Assembly: GCA_035532075.1 (NCBI GenBank)
Contig: DATKRV010000028.1
Span: 1-64,000 of the forward strand
Direction: 5' to 3'
Length of the DNA stretch: 64,000 bases
Origin: CAIVND01 sp035532075
GTDB lineage: Bacteria > Actinomycetota > Acidimicrobiia > Acidimicrobiales > Bog-793
Below are positions 1-9,354 of this stretch, piece after piece. The position numbers and the translations under genes are program-made. The notes under the pieces are model-generated. The model saw nothing but the letters and a program-made list of their open reading frames with translations. It had not been told where the DNA came from and searched no databases. Numbering within the stretch: the stretch's first letter is position 1; each line of letters opens with the position of its first letter.

Positions 1-838
1 CGTAGATCTGCCGTGGCCGATCAGAACTTCGATGATCGGAGTGTCCCACAGCCCCTGACCTCGACCAACATCGAGCAGATCTCGAGCCTCAAGACCACCC
101 GGGCCGTTCTTTGGTGAGCCAGTGCGACACACCAGCCAAGCGATGAAGAAGTCGACAATCAGAACGCGCCGAGGTGTTCATAGCTCCAAGCTGGACGTTG
201 GTTGACTGTGTTCAAATAGCGTTGCCGACCTATGGTCACATAACGTTGCCGACGCATGTGCAAACAACGGTGCCGCTAACAACCCTCACCGATGAAGGGA
301 TCTGACTATCGGTCACTCGACCCGCACGTCCGGGGAGTTCCTGGTGCTTCTTCACGACCGCACGATCAATTCGCGCGTGGACGTGCGCTCTTTCCCCGGC
401 TCTCGTAGGTGTCCATAGTGCGGACGCGAAGTGATGTCCGCGGTCTTCCCGTCATCAATTCAAACGGACTACAGATGATCCACGCGGGTCATGCACCCGG
501 TGATTATTCAAGACAACCCTCATTGAACTCATAACTTGAATGGTCGACGAAAACTCTCCGCATCGCCATTTTGATAGATCGGGAACCTCGAAAACGGAGC
601 GTATACGCGCGACGTGCATGCGCTTCCCCCTCCTTTCAACCTCCCAATTGATCTCCACGCAACCTCCCAACTCGCCTCCTTTTCTCATGTTCATCTACTT
701 CTTATTGACCACTGTTGACCACGCCTTACCGTTCAAAAACTACCTCTGTACAGGTCGTTTGTCTTGTGTCATAGATGGAGATGTGTTGGACACCTCTGCA
801 TCTCTGATGCTCATCTCGCGAAGCGAGTTCTTTCACTC
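1..838. other. Left flank without a convincing gene
   Basis: Short open frames exist on both strands but none looks like a protein family I recognise. The only structure seen is a set of three 24-bp-period repeats at 213-277, listed separately, and a doubled TTGACCAC near 698-722. The stretch probably belongs to the mobile element that carries the relaxase gene downstream. A truncated frame open from base 1 to about 116 could be the tail of a gene entering from the left, but it has no recognisable motif. Confidence 0.4.
213..277 (+). repeat. Three 17-bp direct repeats with 24-bp period
   Basis: CAAATAGCGTTGCCGAC (213-229), CACATAACGTTGCCGAC (237-253) and CAAACAACGGTGCCGCT (261-277) start exactly 24 bp apart, about two helical turns. 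The first two differ at two positions and the third is more diverged. Such phased repeats are known as replication iterons, as relaxase or accessory-protein sites near oriT, and as transposase-binding repeats at the ends of IS21-family elements. The sequence does not decide between these. Confidence 0.7.
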
Positions 839-3800
839 ATGATGAGCTTCGTGAAGATGTCTCCCTCCTCGTGGAGCTATTACGCGAAGGAGGTCGCGAG
901 TGGTCGGGAGGACTACTACGCGAGTGCTGCCGATCGTCCCGGACGCTTCGTCGGACGAGGAGCTGAGGCACTTGGACTGAGTGAATTGGCGATGAGTGCA
1001 GAGGCGCTCGAGCGCTTGTTTGGCCATGGCACCGATCCCCGCGATGGCTCACCACTCGGCAGATCGTTTGCACCCGGTGATGACCGTGTCGTCGCCGGGT
1101 TTGCGATGACCTTCGCACCCCCGAAGACCGTGAGTGTGCTCTGGGCCACAGCAGACGAGAAGACCTCTGCCGTGGTGCAAGACGCCCATGAGCAAGCCGT
1201 CGAGGTGGCGATGGGGTTCCTGGATGACCACGCCTCCTTTACCCGACGCGGTCACAACGGCATCCTCCAGGTCGACACGGAGGGCTTTGTCGGAGCTGTG
1301 TTCGTGCACCGCACCTCGCGCGCTGCTGACCCACAGCTGCATACCCACCTCCTTGTCGCCAACAAGGTGCGAGCCAGTGACGGCAAGTGGCTTGCGATCG
1401 ATGCGCGCGAGCTCTTCACCCACCAGAAGGCCGCCGGCATGTTGTACAAAGCAGCTCTTCGCGCGGAGCTCACGACGTGTCTTGGACTCTCGTGGACAAA
1501 GGTGGACGATAACGGCGTCGCAGAGATCGAGGGCGTCCCGGTTGGCCTCGCGGACGCGTGGTCTGCGCGGCGCAAAGAGCTCAAGCAATGGGCAGACGAA
1601 CTGATTGCTGAGGGCGAGGCCGATCTCGGACGGTCGATGACGCCAAATGAGCGTGCGGAGATCTTCCAGCTCGCCGCCTATCGCACCCCGAAGATCGATG
1701 CGGATACGACGACGGATGAACTGCGTGAACGATGGCAACAAGAGGCGACTGCCTTTGGCCATGATCCGACAACCTGGCTCGGTGAGGTCACCGGCAAGGT
1801 GATGAATGTCGTCAATCAGCGGATCGCCAGTCGGCAATTAGATACCGGACTCATCACCGAGGCCATCGCCCGCCTCCAGGACTCATCTGCGACCTTTGGC
1901 CGCGCGGACGCCGTCGAAGTACTCAGCACCATCGTCAGCGCGAATGACGCAAACTCGATGAAGGTCCGCATCGAAACACTCGCGACGAAAGTCCTCCGCG
2001 ATCCAAGGGTCGTCTCTCTTGCTGGTCCACTTCCGGCCGTCGCCCCGGCATCGCTTCGCCGGAGAGACGGCATGTCGGCGATCGAGCGCCATGGGGCAAC
2101 GCGCTTTTCGACCAAGGTCACTCTCGAGCGAGAGGCGAAGATCCTCGAAGCGGCCGCCAAGGGACTAGAGGCCGGTGTTGGCGTCGTCGACCGCCACATT
2201 GTCGATGCAACCTTGAACCAATCCTCCCTCGGTGAAGACCAGCGAAGGGCAGTCCGGGGCCTTCTCACCGGAGGTGAACAGATGGCGATCCTCGTCGGAC
2301 CGGCAGGAGCTGGCAAGTCCCGGGCCCTGAACACCGCGCGGACGACCTGGGAGATGGCGGGCTATCGGACGCTTGGTCTTGCACCCTCTGCGATGGCCGC
2401 CTCGGTGTTATCCGAGGAGGCAGGACTGCGCACTGAGACCCTTGCGAAGTTCCTGCTGGAGATCGACCACCAATTATTGACAGGACCAGATGGTCCATCC
2501 CTCCACCATCGCTCCGTGGTGATCCTCGACGAGGCGGGCATGGCGCGCACCGATGACCTCGCCCGGCTTGTCGAGGTGGTGAGAAGAGCAGACGCCAAGC
2601 TTGTCCTCGTCGGTGATCCCCACCAGCTCGGAGCGGTCGGTCCCGGGGGAATCTTTCGCACGCTCGTTGGTGATCACGATGTCAACGAGCTTGAGACGAT
2701 CCATCGCTTCAACCACGCCTGGGAGGCCCAGGCCTCGTTACGCCTTCGTGCCCGCGACCACCGCATCCTCCCCGTCTATCTCCGCCACGGCCGGATCGCA
2801 GATGGCAACAGAGAACAGATGCTCGATGAGGCGTTCCGACACTGGCGAAGCGCTCGCGACGAGGGCGCATCGATCGTCGTCATGGCGGGTGACAACGAGA
2901 CGGCACGCGAACTTGGCCTGCGTTGCCGCGCAGACCGTATCGCGCGCTCAGAGGTCACCCAACATGGAGTGCAGATCCAGTCGGGAACAGTGGGAATTGG
3001 CGATGAGATCGTGACGCTCCGGAACGACCGGCGGTTACGTCCGAGTCCTGATGACTTCGTACGTAATGGTGATAGGTGGCGTGTTCTGGACTATGGCGGC
3101 GACGGGTCACTCCGTGTGGAGTCACTCCGAGGTGAATCGCGTGCCAACAGATCCACGAGCACCGTCATCCTTCCCGGTTCTTACGTCAGAGATCACGTCG
3201 CGCTCGGATACGCTCTCACGATCCACAAGGCACAGGGGATGACCACGGACCGTGCAGTCGTCATCGTCGATGAGCAGATGACCGCCCCACAGCTCTATGT
3301 CGCGATGAGCCGTGGGCGAGAAGAGAATCATGCGCTCGTCGTCTCAACGGACATTGCGATCGACGACCATGATCAGCGGCCATCTGTCAGTGCTATTGAA
3401 CTCCTCGCCGGGGTGATGCGTCGAGAGGGCCAGGACCGTTCGGCTCATGACGTGATGCGGTCAAATCTTAACCTTTATGACAATGTCGTCCTCCTTCGCG
3501 ATCTCCTTGAGGAGGCCCGACAGATGATCGACCGTGAGGCGGGACCTGATCACACCAAGGAGATCGCCAGCCTCACGCCCCGCGCGGATGTCGAAGCCGC
3601 GAGGACAAGACTCGATGTCACAGCACGGGACGTCCGGTCTGCACAACAGCATCGTCAACAGGCCGAGGACCGGGTCAGTGAATGTGAACACACGCCACTA
3701 CGGGCGAAGCTCCCCGGTCAGCGTGGGGTAGGTGCCCGTATCGAATCGAACAATGCGCGCATCGTTGCCGGGCGACTGCTTCGTGAGGCTCAGTCAAGAG

Positions 3801-4213
3801 AACGTTCGGCACTCAAAGAATATGAATCTGCTCAGAGCCGACTCAATGAGAACCTTGATGCTGCTCGTGAGCTCGCTGTGTTCCAAGATGCACAGAGGAC
3901 GCGCGAGGAGTGGCTCGGCGAACATCCCAATGAGGTGCGGTGGGCAAACGAGTTGGAAGAACGACTGCTCGAACGACATGAAAAACGTAGTGCGGGTGGA
4001 ACTGAGAAGTTGACAGGGCGTGTGAGGCCTGCCGGTCCCTCAAAAGCTAAAGCCGTCGTAACGGCACGCGGTCTTGAGGCGTTGCCCTTGGACCAGATCG
4101 AGTCTCTAATCCGGGACCGGCAAATTCGCCAGCCAGATTCTGGCTATTTTGATGACGAAGTACATCGCTTGGGCCTGCCGCAAGAAGTACGTGGTCCGGT
4201 GATAGGTCGATGA
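839..4213 (+). CDS. MobF-family conjugative relaxase-helicase (TrwC/TraA-like)
   Basis: Large plasmid or ICE relaxase that nicks DNA at oriT and unwinds it for conjugative transfer; about 1124 residues. The N-terminal TrwC relaxase domain carries paired tyrosines (about residues 14-15 and 26-27) and the metal-binding histidine cluster DPQLHTHLL (about 164-172, with His157 just before). A RecD-like superfamily 1 helicase follows, with Walker A GPAGAGKS near residue 487, Walker B VILDEAGMA near 563, and the late helicase motif ALTIHKAQGMT followed by YVAMSRGR. The C-terminus is charged and probably coiled coil. Two adjacent ATGs (839, 842) are both possible; the frame extends upstream to 764 but without family similarity. 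It marks this end of the window as part of a mobile element. No type IV secretion genes or integrase are visible here. Confidence 0.9.
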   Translation: MMSFVKMSPSSWSYYAKEVASGREDYYASAADRPGRFVGRGAEALGLSELAMSAEALERLFGHGTDPRDGSPLGRSFAPGDDRVVAGFAMTFAPPKTVSVLWATADEKTSAVVQDAHEQAVEVAMGFLDDHASFTRRGHNGILQVDTEGFVGAVFVHRTSRAADPQLHTHLLVANKVRASDGKWLAIDARELFTHQKAAGMLYKAALRAELTTCLGLSWTKVDDNGVAEIEGVPVGLADAWSARRKELKQWADELIAEGEADLGRSMTPNERAEIFQLAAYRTPKIDADTTTDELRERWQQEATAFGHDPTTWLGEVTGKVMNVVNQRIASRQLDTGLITEAIARLQDSSATFGRADAVEVLSTIVSANDANSMKVRIETLATKVLRDPRVVSLAGPLPAVAPASLRRRDGMSAIERHGATRFSTKVTLEREAKILEAAAKGLEAGVGVVDRHIVDATLNQSSLGEDQRRAVRGLLTGGEQMAILVGPAGAGKSRALNTARTTWEMAGYRTLGLAPSAMAASVLSEEAGLRTETLAKFLLEIDHQLLTGPDGPSLHHRSVVILDEAGMARTDDLARLVEVVRRADAKLVLVGDPHQLGAVGPGGIFRTLVGDHDVNELETIHRFNHAWEAQASLRLRARDHRILPVYLRHGRIADGNREQMLDEAFRHWRSARDEGASIVVMAGDNETARELGLRCRADRIARSEVTQHGVQIQSGTVGIGDEIVTLRNDRRLRPSPDDFVRNGDRWRVLDYGGDGSLRVESLRGESRANRSTSTVILPGSYVRDHVALGYALTIHKAQGMTTDRAVVIVDEQMTAPQLYVAMSRGREENHALVVSTDIAIDDHDQRPSVSAIELLAGVMRREGQDRSAHDVMRSNLNLYDNVVLLRDLLEEARQMIDREAGPDHTKEIASLTPRADVEAARTRLDVTARDVRSAQQHRQQAEDRVSECEHTPLRAKLPGQRGVGARIESNNARIVAGRLLREAQSRERSALKEYESAQSRLNENLDAARELAVFQDAQRTREEWLGEHPNEVRWANELEERLLERHEKRSAGGTEKLTGRVRPAGPSKAKAVVTARGLEALPLDQIESLIRDRQIRQPDSGYFDDEVHRLGLPQEVRGPVIGR

Positions 4214-4527
4214 CAGCGTCTATGTGGAATGACGGGCCAGACCTGTCTGACAGACCATCCAGACACGCCCTCGACCTGTCGAGAAAACACAAGGCGAAAA
4301 ACCGTGGTTCGTGGCTGGTCTTGGATGGCTGCGTTGCGCACGGAGTTCCATCAATACCTGCGCTTGAACTTTTGCGACGATTGTTTCGACGAGAGACATG
4401 GCATGAATCTGGCGCAGAAGTGGTTGTGGTTTCTCAAAAGACACTGAGCCGATATGTCTTGCGGACACGGGCGCGGTGGTGTTGGAAATGTTGGGCGCGA
4501 TCTGGGCGCGATCGGGCGCGTAATTAA
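4210..4527 (+). CDS. Hypothetical protein, ATGA overlap with relaxase gene
   Basis: A 105-residue open frame whose ATG overlaps the relaxase stop codon (ATGA), the pattern of translational coupling. The product is basic and Trp/Arg-rich near its C-terminus and matches no family I know. Codon usage is unremarkable, so it may be a chance frame in the end region of the element, just before the tRNA-Gly attachment site. Confidence 0.3.
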   Translation: MTASMWNDGPDLSDRPSRHALDLSRKHKAKNRGSWLVLDGCVAHGVPSIPALELLRRLFRRETWHESGAEVVVVSQKTLSRYVLRTRARWCWKCWARSGRDRARN

Positions 4528-4608
4528 CGGAGTTAGGGGATACCAGCGGTAACTGATGGACAGTTAAAAAAGTGGCTATAACCAGCGGAAATAGAAGAAT
4601 TTCAAGAG

Positions 4609-4679
4609 AGCGGGCGACGGGAATCGAACCCGCGTTCTCAGCTTGGGAAGCTGATGTTCTGCCTCTGAACTACGCCCGC
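4609..4679 (-). tRNA. tRNA-Gly (anticodon CCC)
   Basis: Read on the minus strand, the 7-bp acceptor stem (GCGGGCG with CGCCCGC), the D arm, an anticodon stem TCAGC/GCTGA around loop TTCCCAA, and the TTCGATT T-loop all fold. The anticodon is CCC. The 3' CCA is not encoded. The 3' end faces the relaxase region, the usual geometry for a tRNA used as an integration site. Confidence 0.93.
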
Positions 4680-4750
4680 GCTATAACCGGAGCAAATCTG
4701 CTAAATGCAGTCGCCCGCCAGCCTTCACCACTGTATCGTGCTAACTAATC

Positions 4751-5323
4751 ATGATTCTCTCCGACCGATCCATCCGCGAGGAAGTTTCCAATCGACGCAT
4801 CATTATCGAGCCCTTTGACGACTCCTGTGTCCAACCATCGTCGGTCGACCTCCGCGTTGACCGGTTCTTTCGGGTCTTTCGAAATCACAGCCAGCGTGTG
4901 ATCGATGTCAAAGACGACCAAGAGAACCTGACTGAGCTTGTTGAGGTTATCGAGGACGACGCGTTAATTTTGCATCCTGGAGAGTTTGTGCTCGGCTCGA
5001 CGCTTGAACGGGTCGGTCTGCCTGATGATCTTGTCGGGCGTCTCGAGGGGAAATCGAGCCTTGGACGTCTCGGGCTGTTGATCCACACGACTGCGGGATT
5101 CGTTGATCCGGGCTTTGACGGGTACCTCACCCTCGAACTCTCCAATGTTGCCAATCTGCCGATCACGGTCTATCCCGGAATGAAGATTGGCCAGATCAGT
5201 TTCTTGCGCATGACGAGCGCGGCCGAGACACCCTATGGATCATCGACACTTGGCTCGAAATATCAGGGTCAACGAGGGCCGACACCGAGTCGGTACTTCG
5301 AGAACTTTCGAGAGACGAAGTAG
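4751..5323 (+). CDS. dcd: dCTP deaminase, probably dUMP-forming
   Basis: 190-residue nucleotide deaminase of the trimeric dUTPase fold. It supplies dUMP for thymidylate synthesis. The active-site blocks GRLEGKSSLGRLGL, TAGFVDPGF and LTLELSN are present, the last carrying the catalytic Glu. The C-terminal SKYQGQRGPTPSR is the nucleotide-covering tail. The TAGF(I/V)DPGF block resembles the bifunctional dCTP deaminase/dUTPases of M. tuberculosis and Methanocaldococcus rather than the E. coli enzyme, so I infer the dUMP-forming type. It is single, between tRNA-Gly and a terminator. Confidence 0.93.
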   Translation: MILSDRSIREEVSNRRIIIEPFDDSCVQPSSVDLRVDRFFRVFRNHSQRVIDVKDDQENLTELVEVIEDDALILHPGEFVLGSTLERVGLPDDLVGRLEGKSSLGRLGLLIHTTAGFVDPGFDGYLTLELSNVANLPITVYPGMKIGQISFLRMTSAAETPYGSSTLGSKYQGQRGPTPSRYFENFRETK

Positions 5324-5343
5324 CCAACGACGAAGCCGGTAGA

Positions 5344-5380
5344 TGGAAAGGCCCCGGTCTTGTCGACCGGGGCCTTTCCA
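5344..5380. terminator. Bidirectional hairpin terminator between dcd and glnK
   Basis: TGGAAAGGCCCCGGTC (5344-5359) and its exact complement (5365-5380) form a 16-bp GC-rich stem with a 5-nt loop. It lies between the convergent ends of dcd and glnK, so it can stop transcription from both sides. There is no long U tract; the terminal A/T-rich part of the stem gives only short T runs. Confidence 0.85.
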
Positions 5381-5393
5381 GGAACGCGTGGTG

Positions 5394-5732
5394 CTAGAGG
5401 GCGTCTGGCCCACGCTCACCGGTACGGATACGGATGACCTCCTCAACAGGGATCACCCACACCTTTCCATCTCCGATCTTTCCGGTCTGCGCGGTCGCGC
5501 AGATGGTGTCGGTCACATCGGTGACCTGCCCATCTTCGACAAGCACCTCGATACGGACCTTCGGTACAAGGTCGATGGTGTATTCCGCACCGCGGTAAGT
5601 CTCGGTGTGACCCTGTTGACGTCCGAATCCCTGAACCTCACTGAGGGTGAGCCCTTGGACACCGGCCGCTTTGAGGGCCTCTTTCACCTCGTCGAACTTG
5701 AATGGTTTGATAACCGCTACGACAAGTTTCAT
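5394..5732 (-). CDS. glnK: PII nitrogen regulatory protein
   Basis: 112-residue PII trimer subunit that senses 2-oxoglutarate and ATP/ADP and blocks the ammonium channel when nitrogen is plentiful. The start MKLVVAVIKPFK, the T-loop with Tyr51 in YRGAEYTI (the uridylylation or adenylylation residue) and the C-terminal IRTGERGPDAL are all standard. Its ATG overlaps the amt stop as TAATG, so the two are translationally coupled. The pairing with amt supports GlnK rather than GlnB. Confidence 0.95.
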   Translation of the reverse strand: MKLVVAVIKPFKFDEVKEALKAAGVQGLTLSEVQGFGRQQGHTETYRGAEYTIDLVPKVRIEVLVEDGQVTDVTDTICATAQTGKIGDGKVWVIPVEEVIRIRTGERGPDAL

Positions 5733-7141
5733 TAGACAGCTCCCTCCCCGGCCATGCCAACGAGCACGCCAGATCGTACGGCAGTTTGTGGTGGTTCCAC
5801 CTCTTCATCGTGAACCGCCGCGTCTCCAATTTCGAGCTCAGCGTCGGTGTAGCGCAGAGGTATCACGAGACCAATGATCTTCAACAGAATAAAGGTGATG
5901 AGGCCATCCCAGATGATAACCGTGCCTGCGGTCAGGAACTGAATCAGCAGTCGATCCGAGTTGCCATACATCAGGCCAGCAACTCCATTTGCACCGCTCC
6001 ACAGCGAAGGAAGGTTTGCCTTGCCCGACACATACTCGACCATGTAGGGGTCAGCGAAGACTCCGGTGAGGAGACCTCCGAGGAGCCCCGCCATGCCGTG
6101 GGTGTAGACGACGCCGAGGGCGTCATCGACCTTCGAGAACGGCCGGAATTTGGGAAGCCAGGTCCATGCGCAGAAGACGAGGAACGAAGCGATGACACCC
6201 ATGAGCGCCGCAGCATTTCCATTGACAAATCCGGCAGCCGGGGTGATCGCGACTAGTCCGACGATCATTCCGTTGATCGAGCCAAGGAATGTCGGCTTCT
6301 TTGTTGGCCCAATGTAGGCGTCGCAGGCGACCCAGGTCAGGAGTGCCGTGGCCGTGCAGATGTTCGTGTTGAGCATTGCGGCAGCAGCGTCAGTACCGGC
6401 GAAATATGGGTCTCCGCCGTTGAATCCGTTCCATCCCAGCCAGAGGATTCCCGCACCCACGGCGACCAGCATGAGGTTGGTCGGTGGGAACGATTGACGA
6501 TCTCTTGCGAGTCGAGGACCGATCACCCATGCAGCGACAAAGCCGGATACGCCAGCCGCGAGGTGGATGACGTATCCACCGGAGTAGTCAAGTGCACCCT
6601 TTTGTGCCCAGTAACCACCGCCCCAGATCAACATCGCGTTGACCGTGTACGCGCAGGTCGTCCATGAGGGCACGAAGATCAGCCACGCCTTGAAGTTCAT
6701 GCGGCCAAGCACACTTCCCAAAAAGAGCAGTGGCGTAATCGCAGCAAAGACGAACTGGAAATAGGCGAGCGTTGCGGTTGGGAAGTGGAAGGCGGGGCTC
6801 GCTGAGGCGAGCAACGGGATCAACGCCTGATGGGTCTCTTGACCAGGACCGGTGATTGAACCCGGATGACCAAGAAATCCGTTCAGGATATTTGAGCTTG
6901 AACCACCGAGGTGGAATGGCGTGCCGAAGCCCATGTTGTAGCCCCAGAAAATCCACACGACGAGGACTGCGGCGAAGCCAGCGAAGGCCATCAACATGGT
7001 GTTGACCGCCCACTTCTTCTTCACCAGTCCGCCGTAGAGCACGGCAATGCCTGGGAGGCTCATCAGACCGACGAGCGTCGCCGCCGTCATCTGCCAGGAG
7101 TTGTCTCCTGCATTGAGCCATGTCGGATACGGGAAATACAT
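5732..7141 (-). CDS. amt: Ammonium transporter
   Basis: 469-residue Amt/Rh channel with about eleven membrane helices that conducts ammonia/ammonium into the cell. Family sequence includes GDNSWQMTAATLV near the N-terminus, an AAGVSGFVAAW segment and the Asp/His-bearing GVVYTHGMAGLLGG segment. The short cytoplasmic C-terminus, where GlnK docks, is present. It is the first gene of amt-glnK. A GlnR-like half box lies about 100 bp upstream. Confidence 0.95.
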   Translation of the reverse strand: MYFPYPTWLNAGDNSWQMTAATLVGLMSLPGIAVLYGGLVKKKWAVNTMLMAFAGFAAVLVVWIFWGYNMGFGTPFHLGGSSSNILNGFLGHPGSITGPGQETHQALIPLLASASPAFHFPTATLAYFQFVFAAITPLLFLGSVLGRMNFKAWLIFVPSWTTCAYTVNAMLIWGGGYWAQKGALDYSGGYVIHLAAGVSGFVAAWVIGPRLARDRQSFPPTNLMLVAVGAGILWLGWNGFNGGDPYFAGTDAAAAMLNTNICTATALLTWVACDAYIGPTKKPTFLGSINGMIVGLVAITPAAGFVNGNAAALMGVIASFLVFCAWTWLPKFRPFSKVDDALGVVYTHGMAGLLGGLLTGVFADPYMVEYVSGKANLPSLWSGANGVAGLMYGNSDRLLIQFLTAGTVIIWDGLITFILLKIIGLVIPLRYTDAELEIGDAAVHDEEVEPPQTAVRSGVLVGMAGEGAV

Positions 7142-7239
7142 CCGCTCTCCTTCCGTCTAACCGCAGATGCGGCGCTTAAGTGATGCGGTGATCGTAAAAG
7201 TGCTGCATTTCGCCGATGTGCCAGACGCGAGAATGTTGT

Positions 7240-7255
7240 GTTTCCCCGCTGTTAA
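7240..7255 (-). promoter_or_regulatory. GlnR-like half box upstream of amt
   Basis: On the minus strand TTAAC-AGCGGG-GAAAC fits one a/b half of the actinobacterial GlnR consensus (nTnAC-N6-GAAAC). The second half site expected at N6 further on is poor. Its position about 100 bp upstream of amt-glnK makes nitrogen control plausible, but the motif is short. Confidence 0.4.
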
Positions 7256-7400
7256 CCCCATGTAAAGTCCCTGATCAAGTACCAAAAAGGGTTGGAAATG
7301 GCTGAAATTTGGCCATGCAGGACCATTTGAGAGAGGGTCTTTTGACGCGGCGGCGGATCAGGGGGCATGAATGTGATACCTGCGGCCAGCCCGGTCGAAA

Positions 7401-7434
7401 AAGTTGATAGCCTCCGACTCAACTTTGCTATACT
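7401..7434 (+). promoter_or_regulatory. dnaK promoter with HAIR-type HspR operator
   Basis: GTTGATA (7403-7409), a 7-bp spacer, and ACTCAAC (7417-7423) match the HspR-associated inverted repeat CTTGAGT-N7-ACTCAAG closely. The longer arms AAGTTGA (7401-7407) and TCAACTT (7419-7425) are perfect complements. A -10 TATACT sits at 7429-7434 and a -35-like TTGATA at 7404-7409 (19-bp spacing), so HspR would cover the -35 region. hspR is the fourth gene of the operon. Confidence 0.75.
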
Positions 7435-7521
7435 GGTTGCACGACGTTTGGGGCCGAGCACAGGGGAGCCTGTCTTTGGTGCCAACAGAGGCGGAGAAAC
7501 CAACAAGATGGAGGCAAATAC

Positions 7522-9354
7522 ATGCCAAAGGCCGTAGGAATAGATCTCGGGACGACGAACTCCGTTGTCGCAATGCTCGAGGGTGGTGAGCCCACGGTCA
7601 TTCCAAATGCCGAAGGGGAGCGCACCACACCGTCGGTGGTTGGATTCACGAAATCCGGCGAGGTGCTCGTTGGGACCGTCGCCAAGCGTCAGGCAATCAC
7701 CAATCCAGATCGTACGATTCGGTCGGTCAAACGCCATATCGGAACAGGCTGGAAGGTCGATATCGACGGGAAGGACTACACCCCACAGGAGATATCGGCG
7801 CGCATCCTCCAAAAGCTCAAGCGAGACGCGGAGGCGTTCCTTGGCGATACGGTCACTCAGGCAGTGATCACTGTGCCCGCCTACTTTGATGATGCACAGC
7901 GAACAGCGACAAAAGAGGCCGGCCAGATTGCTGGACTCGAGGTGCTTCGCATCATCAACGAACCGACCGCTGCAGCGCTTGCCTACGGTCTTGACAAAGA
8001 GGGCGCTGATCAGACGGTGCTCGTCTTCGACCTTGGTGGGGGCACCTTCGATGTATCGGTGCTTGACATCGGTGACGGCGTTTTCGAAGTCAAGTCCACA
8101 TCAGGGAATACCCATCTCGGTGGAGATGATTGGGATCAACGGGTCATCGACTGGTTGATCAAGACGTTCAAGGACACCGAAGGTGTTGACCTTGGCGCCG
8201 ACAAGATGGCAACGCAGCGCCTCAAGGAGGCAGCGGAGAAGGCAAAGATCGAACTCTCCGCCGTCCAGGAGACGACGATCAACCTTCCCTTCATCACCGC
8301 AACTGCGGACGGACCAAAACATCTCGATCTCAAGTTGACGCGCGCGAAGTTCCAGGAATTGACTGCGGATCTCGTCGAGGCCTGTCGTTCTCCCTTCGAA
8401 TCGGCGATCAAGGACGCTGGACTGTCCAAGACTGACATTGACCACGTCGTCATGGTTGGCGGGTCGACACGCATGCCCGCAATCCAAGAGCTTGTCGAAA
8501 AGCTCGCTGGCAAGGAACCGCACAAGGGTGTGAATCCCGATGAGGTTGTTGCTGTTGGCGCGGCGATTCAGGCCGGAGTCTTGAAGGGCGAGGTCAAAGA
8601 TGTTCTCCTGCTTGACGTGACACCGCTGAGTCTTGGGATCGAGACCAAAGGTGGCATCATGCACCGGTTGATCGAGCGCAACACGACGATTCCAACGAAG
8701 CGTTCGGAGATCTTTACCACGGCCGAGGACAATCAGCCCTCGGTGGAGATCCATGTCCTCCAGGGCGAGCGGGAGATGGCGAGCTACAACAAGACGCTCG
8801 GCAAGTTCCAGCTTGTTGACCTGCCTCCGGCCCCGCAAGGAATTCCCCAGATCGAGGTCACCTTCGACATCGATGCGAACGGCATCGTTCACGTGTCTGC
8901 CAAAGACCGCGCGACGAGCAAGGAGCAGTCGATGACCATCACCGGTCAGTCGTCGTTGCCAAAGGAGGATATCGAGAAGATGGTGCGTGACGCGGAGGCG
9001 CACGCGGACGAGGATCGACGCCGCAAAGAGGAGGCGGAGACACGCAACAGCGCCGACACTTTGGTCTATCGCACCGAGAAGCTCATCAAGGACGAGGGTG
9101 AGAAGTTTACGGGAGATGAAAAAGACAAGGTCGAGTCCGCGCTCAAGACCTTGAAGGAGGCAATTGCCGGTAGCGATGTCGAGGCGATTCGCACCGCGAC
9201 AGATGCATTGGTCAGCGCGTCGCAGTCATTTGCCCAACGACTCTATGAGCAGGCCTCTTCGCAGGAGAGCGCTGGGTCGTCGGGTGCTTCGGCAGCATCC
9301 GACGATGAGGTCGTCGACGCAGAAATCGTCGATGACCAAGGTGCAGATGCGTAA
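7522..9354 (+). CDS. dnaK: Hsp70 chaperone DnaK
   Basis: 610-residue ATP-dependent chaperone. The nucleotide-binding domain shows IDLGTTNSVVA, the phosphate-2 loop VFDLGGGTFDVSVLDIG and the adenosine motif VVMVGGSTRMPAIQ. The linker DVLLLDVTPLSLGIET leads into the substrate-binding domain, followed by the helical lid and an acidic tail ending EIVDDQGADA. A strong Shine-Dalgarno (GGAGG) precedes the ATG. It is the first gene of dnaK-grpE-dnaJ-hspR-clpB. Confidence 0.98.
   Translation: MPKAVGIDLGTTNSVVAMLEGGEPTVIPNAEGERTTPSVVGFTKSGEVLVGTVAKRQAITNPDRTIRSVKRHIGTGWKVDIDGKDYTPQEISARILQKLKRDAEAFLGDTVTQAVITVPAYFDDAQRTATKEAGQIAGLEVLRIINEPTAAALAYGLDKEGADQTVLVFDLGGGTFDVSVLDIGDGVFEVKSTSGNTHLGGDDWDQRVIDWLIKTFKDTEGVDLGADKMATQRLKEAAEKAKIELSAVQETTINLPFITATADGPKHLDLKLTRAKFQELTADLVEACRSPFESAIKDAGLSKTDIDHVVMVGGSTRMPAIQELVEKLAGKEPHKGVNPDEVVAVGAAIQAGVLKGEVKDVLLLDVTPLSLGIETKGGIMHRLIERNTTIPTKRSEIFTTAEDNQPSVEIHVLQGEREMASYNKTLGKFQLVDLPPAPQGIPQIEVTFDIDANGIVHVSAKDRATSKEQSMTITGQSSLPKEDIEKMVRDAEAHADEDRRRKEEAETRNSADTLVYRTEKLIKDEGEKFTGDEKDKVESALKTLKEAIAGSDVEAIRTATDALVSASQSFAQRLYEQASSQESAGSSGASAASDDEVVDAEIVDDQGADA

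Noticed and set aside
1049..1837. 262-codon frame antisense to the relaxase
   Set aside because: It is a shadow of the relaxase codon pattern; the sense strand has clear domain motifs.
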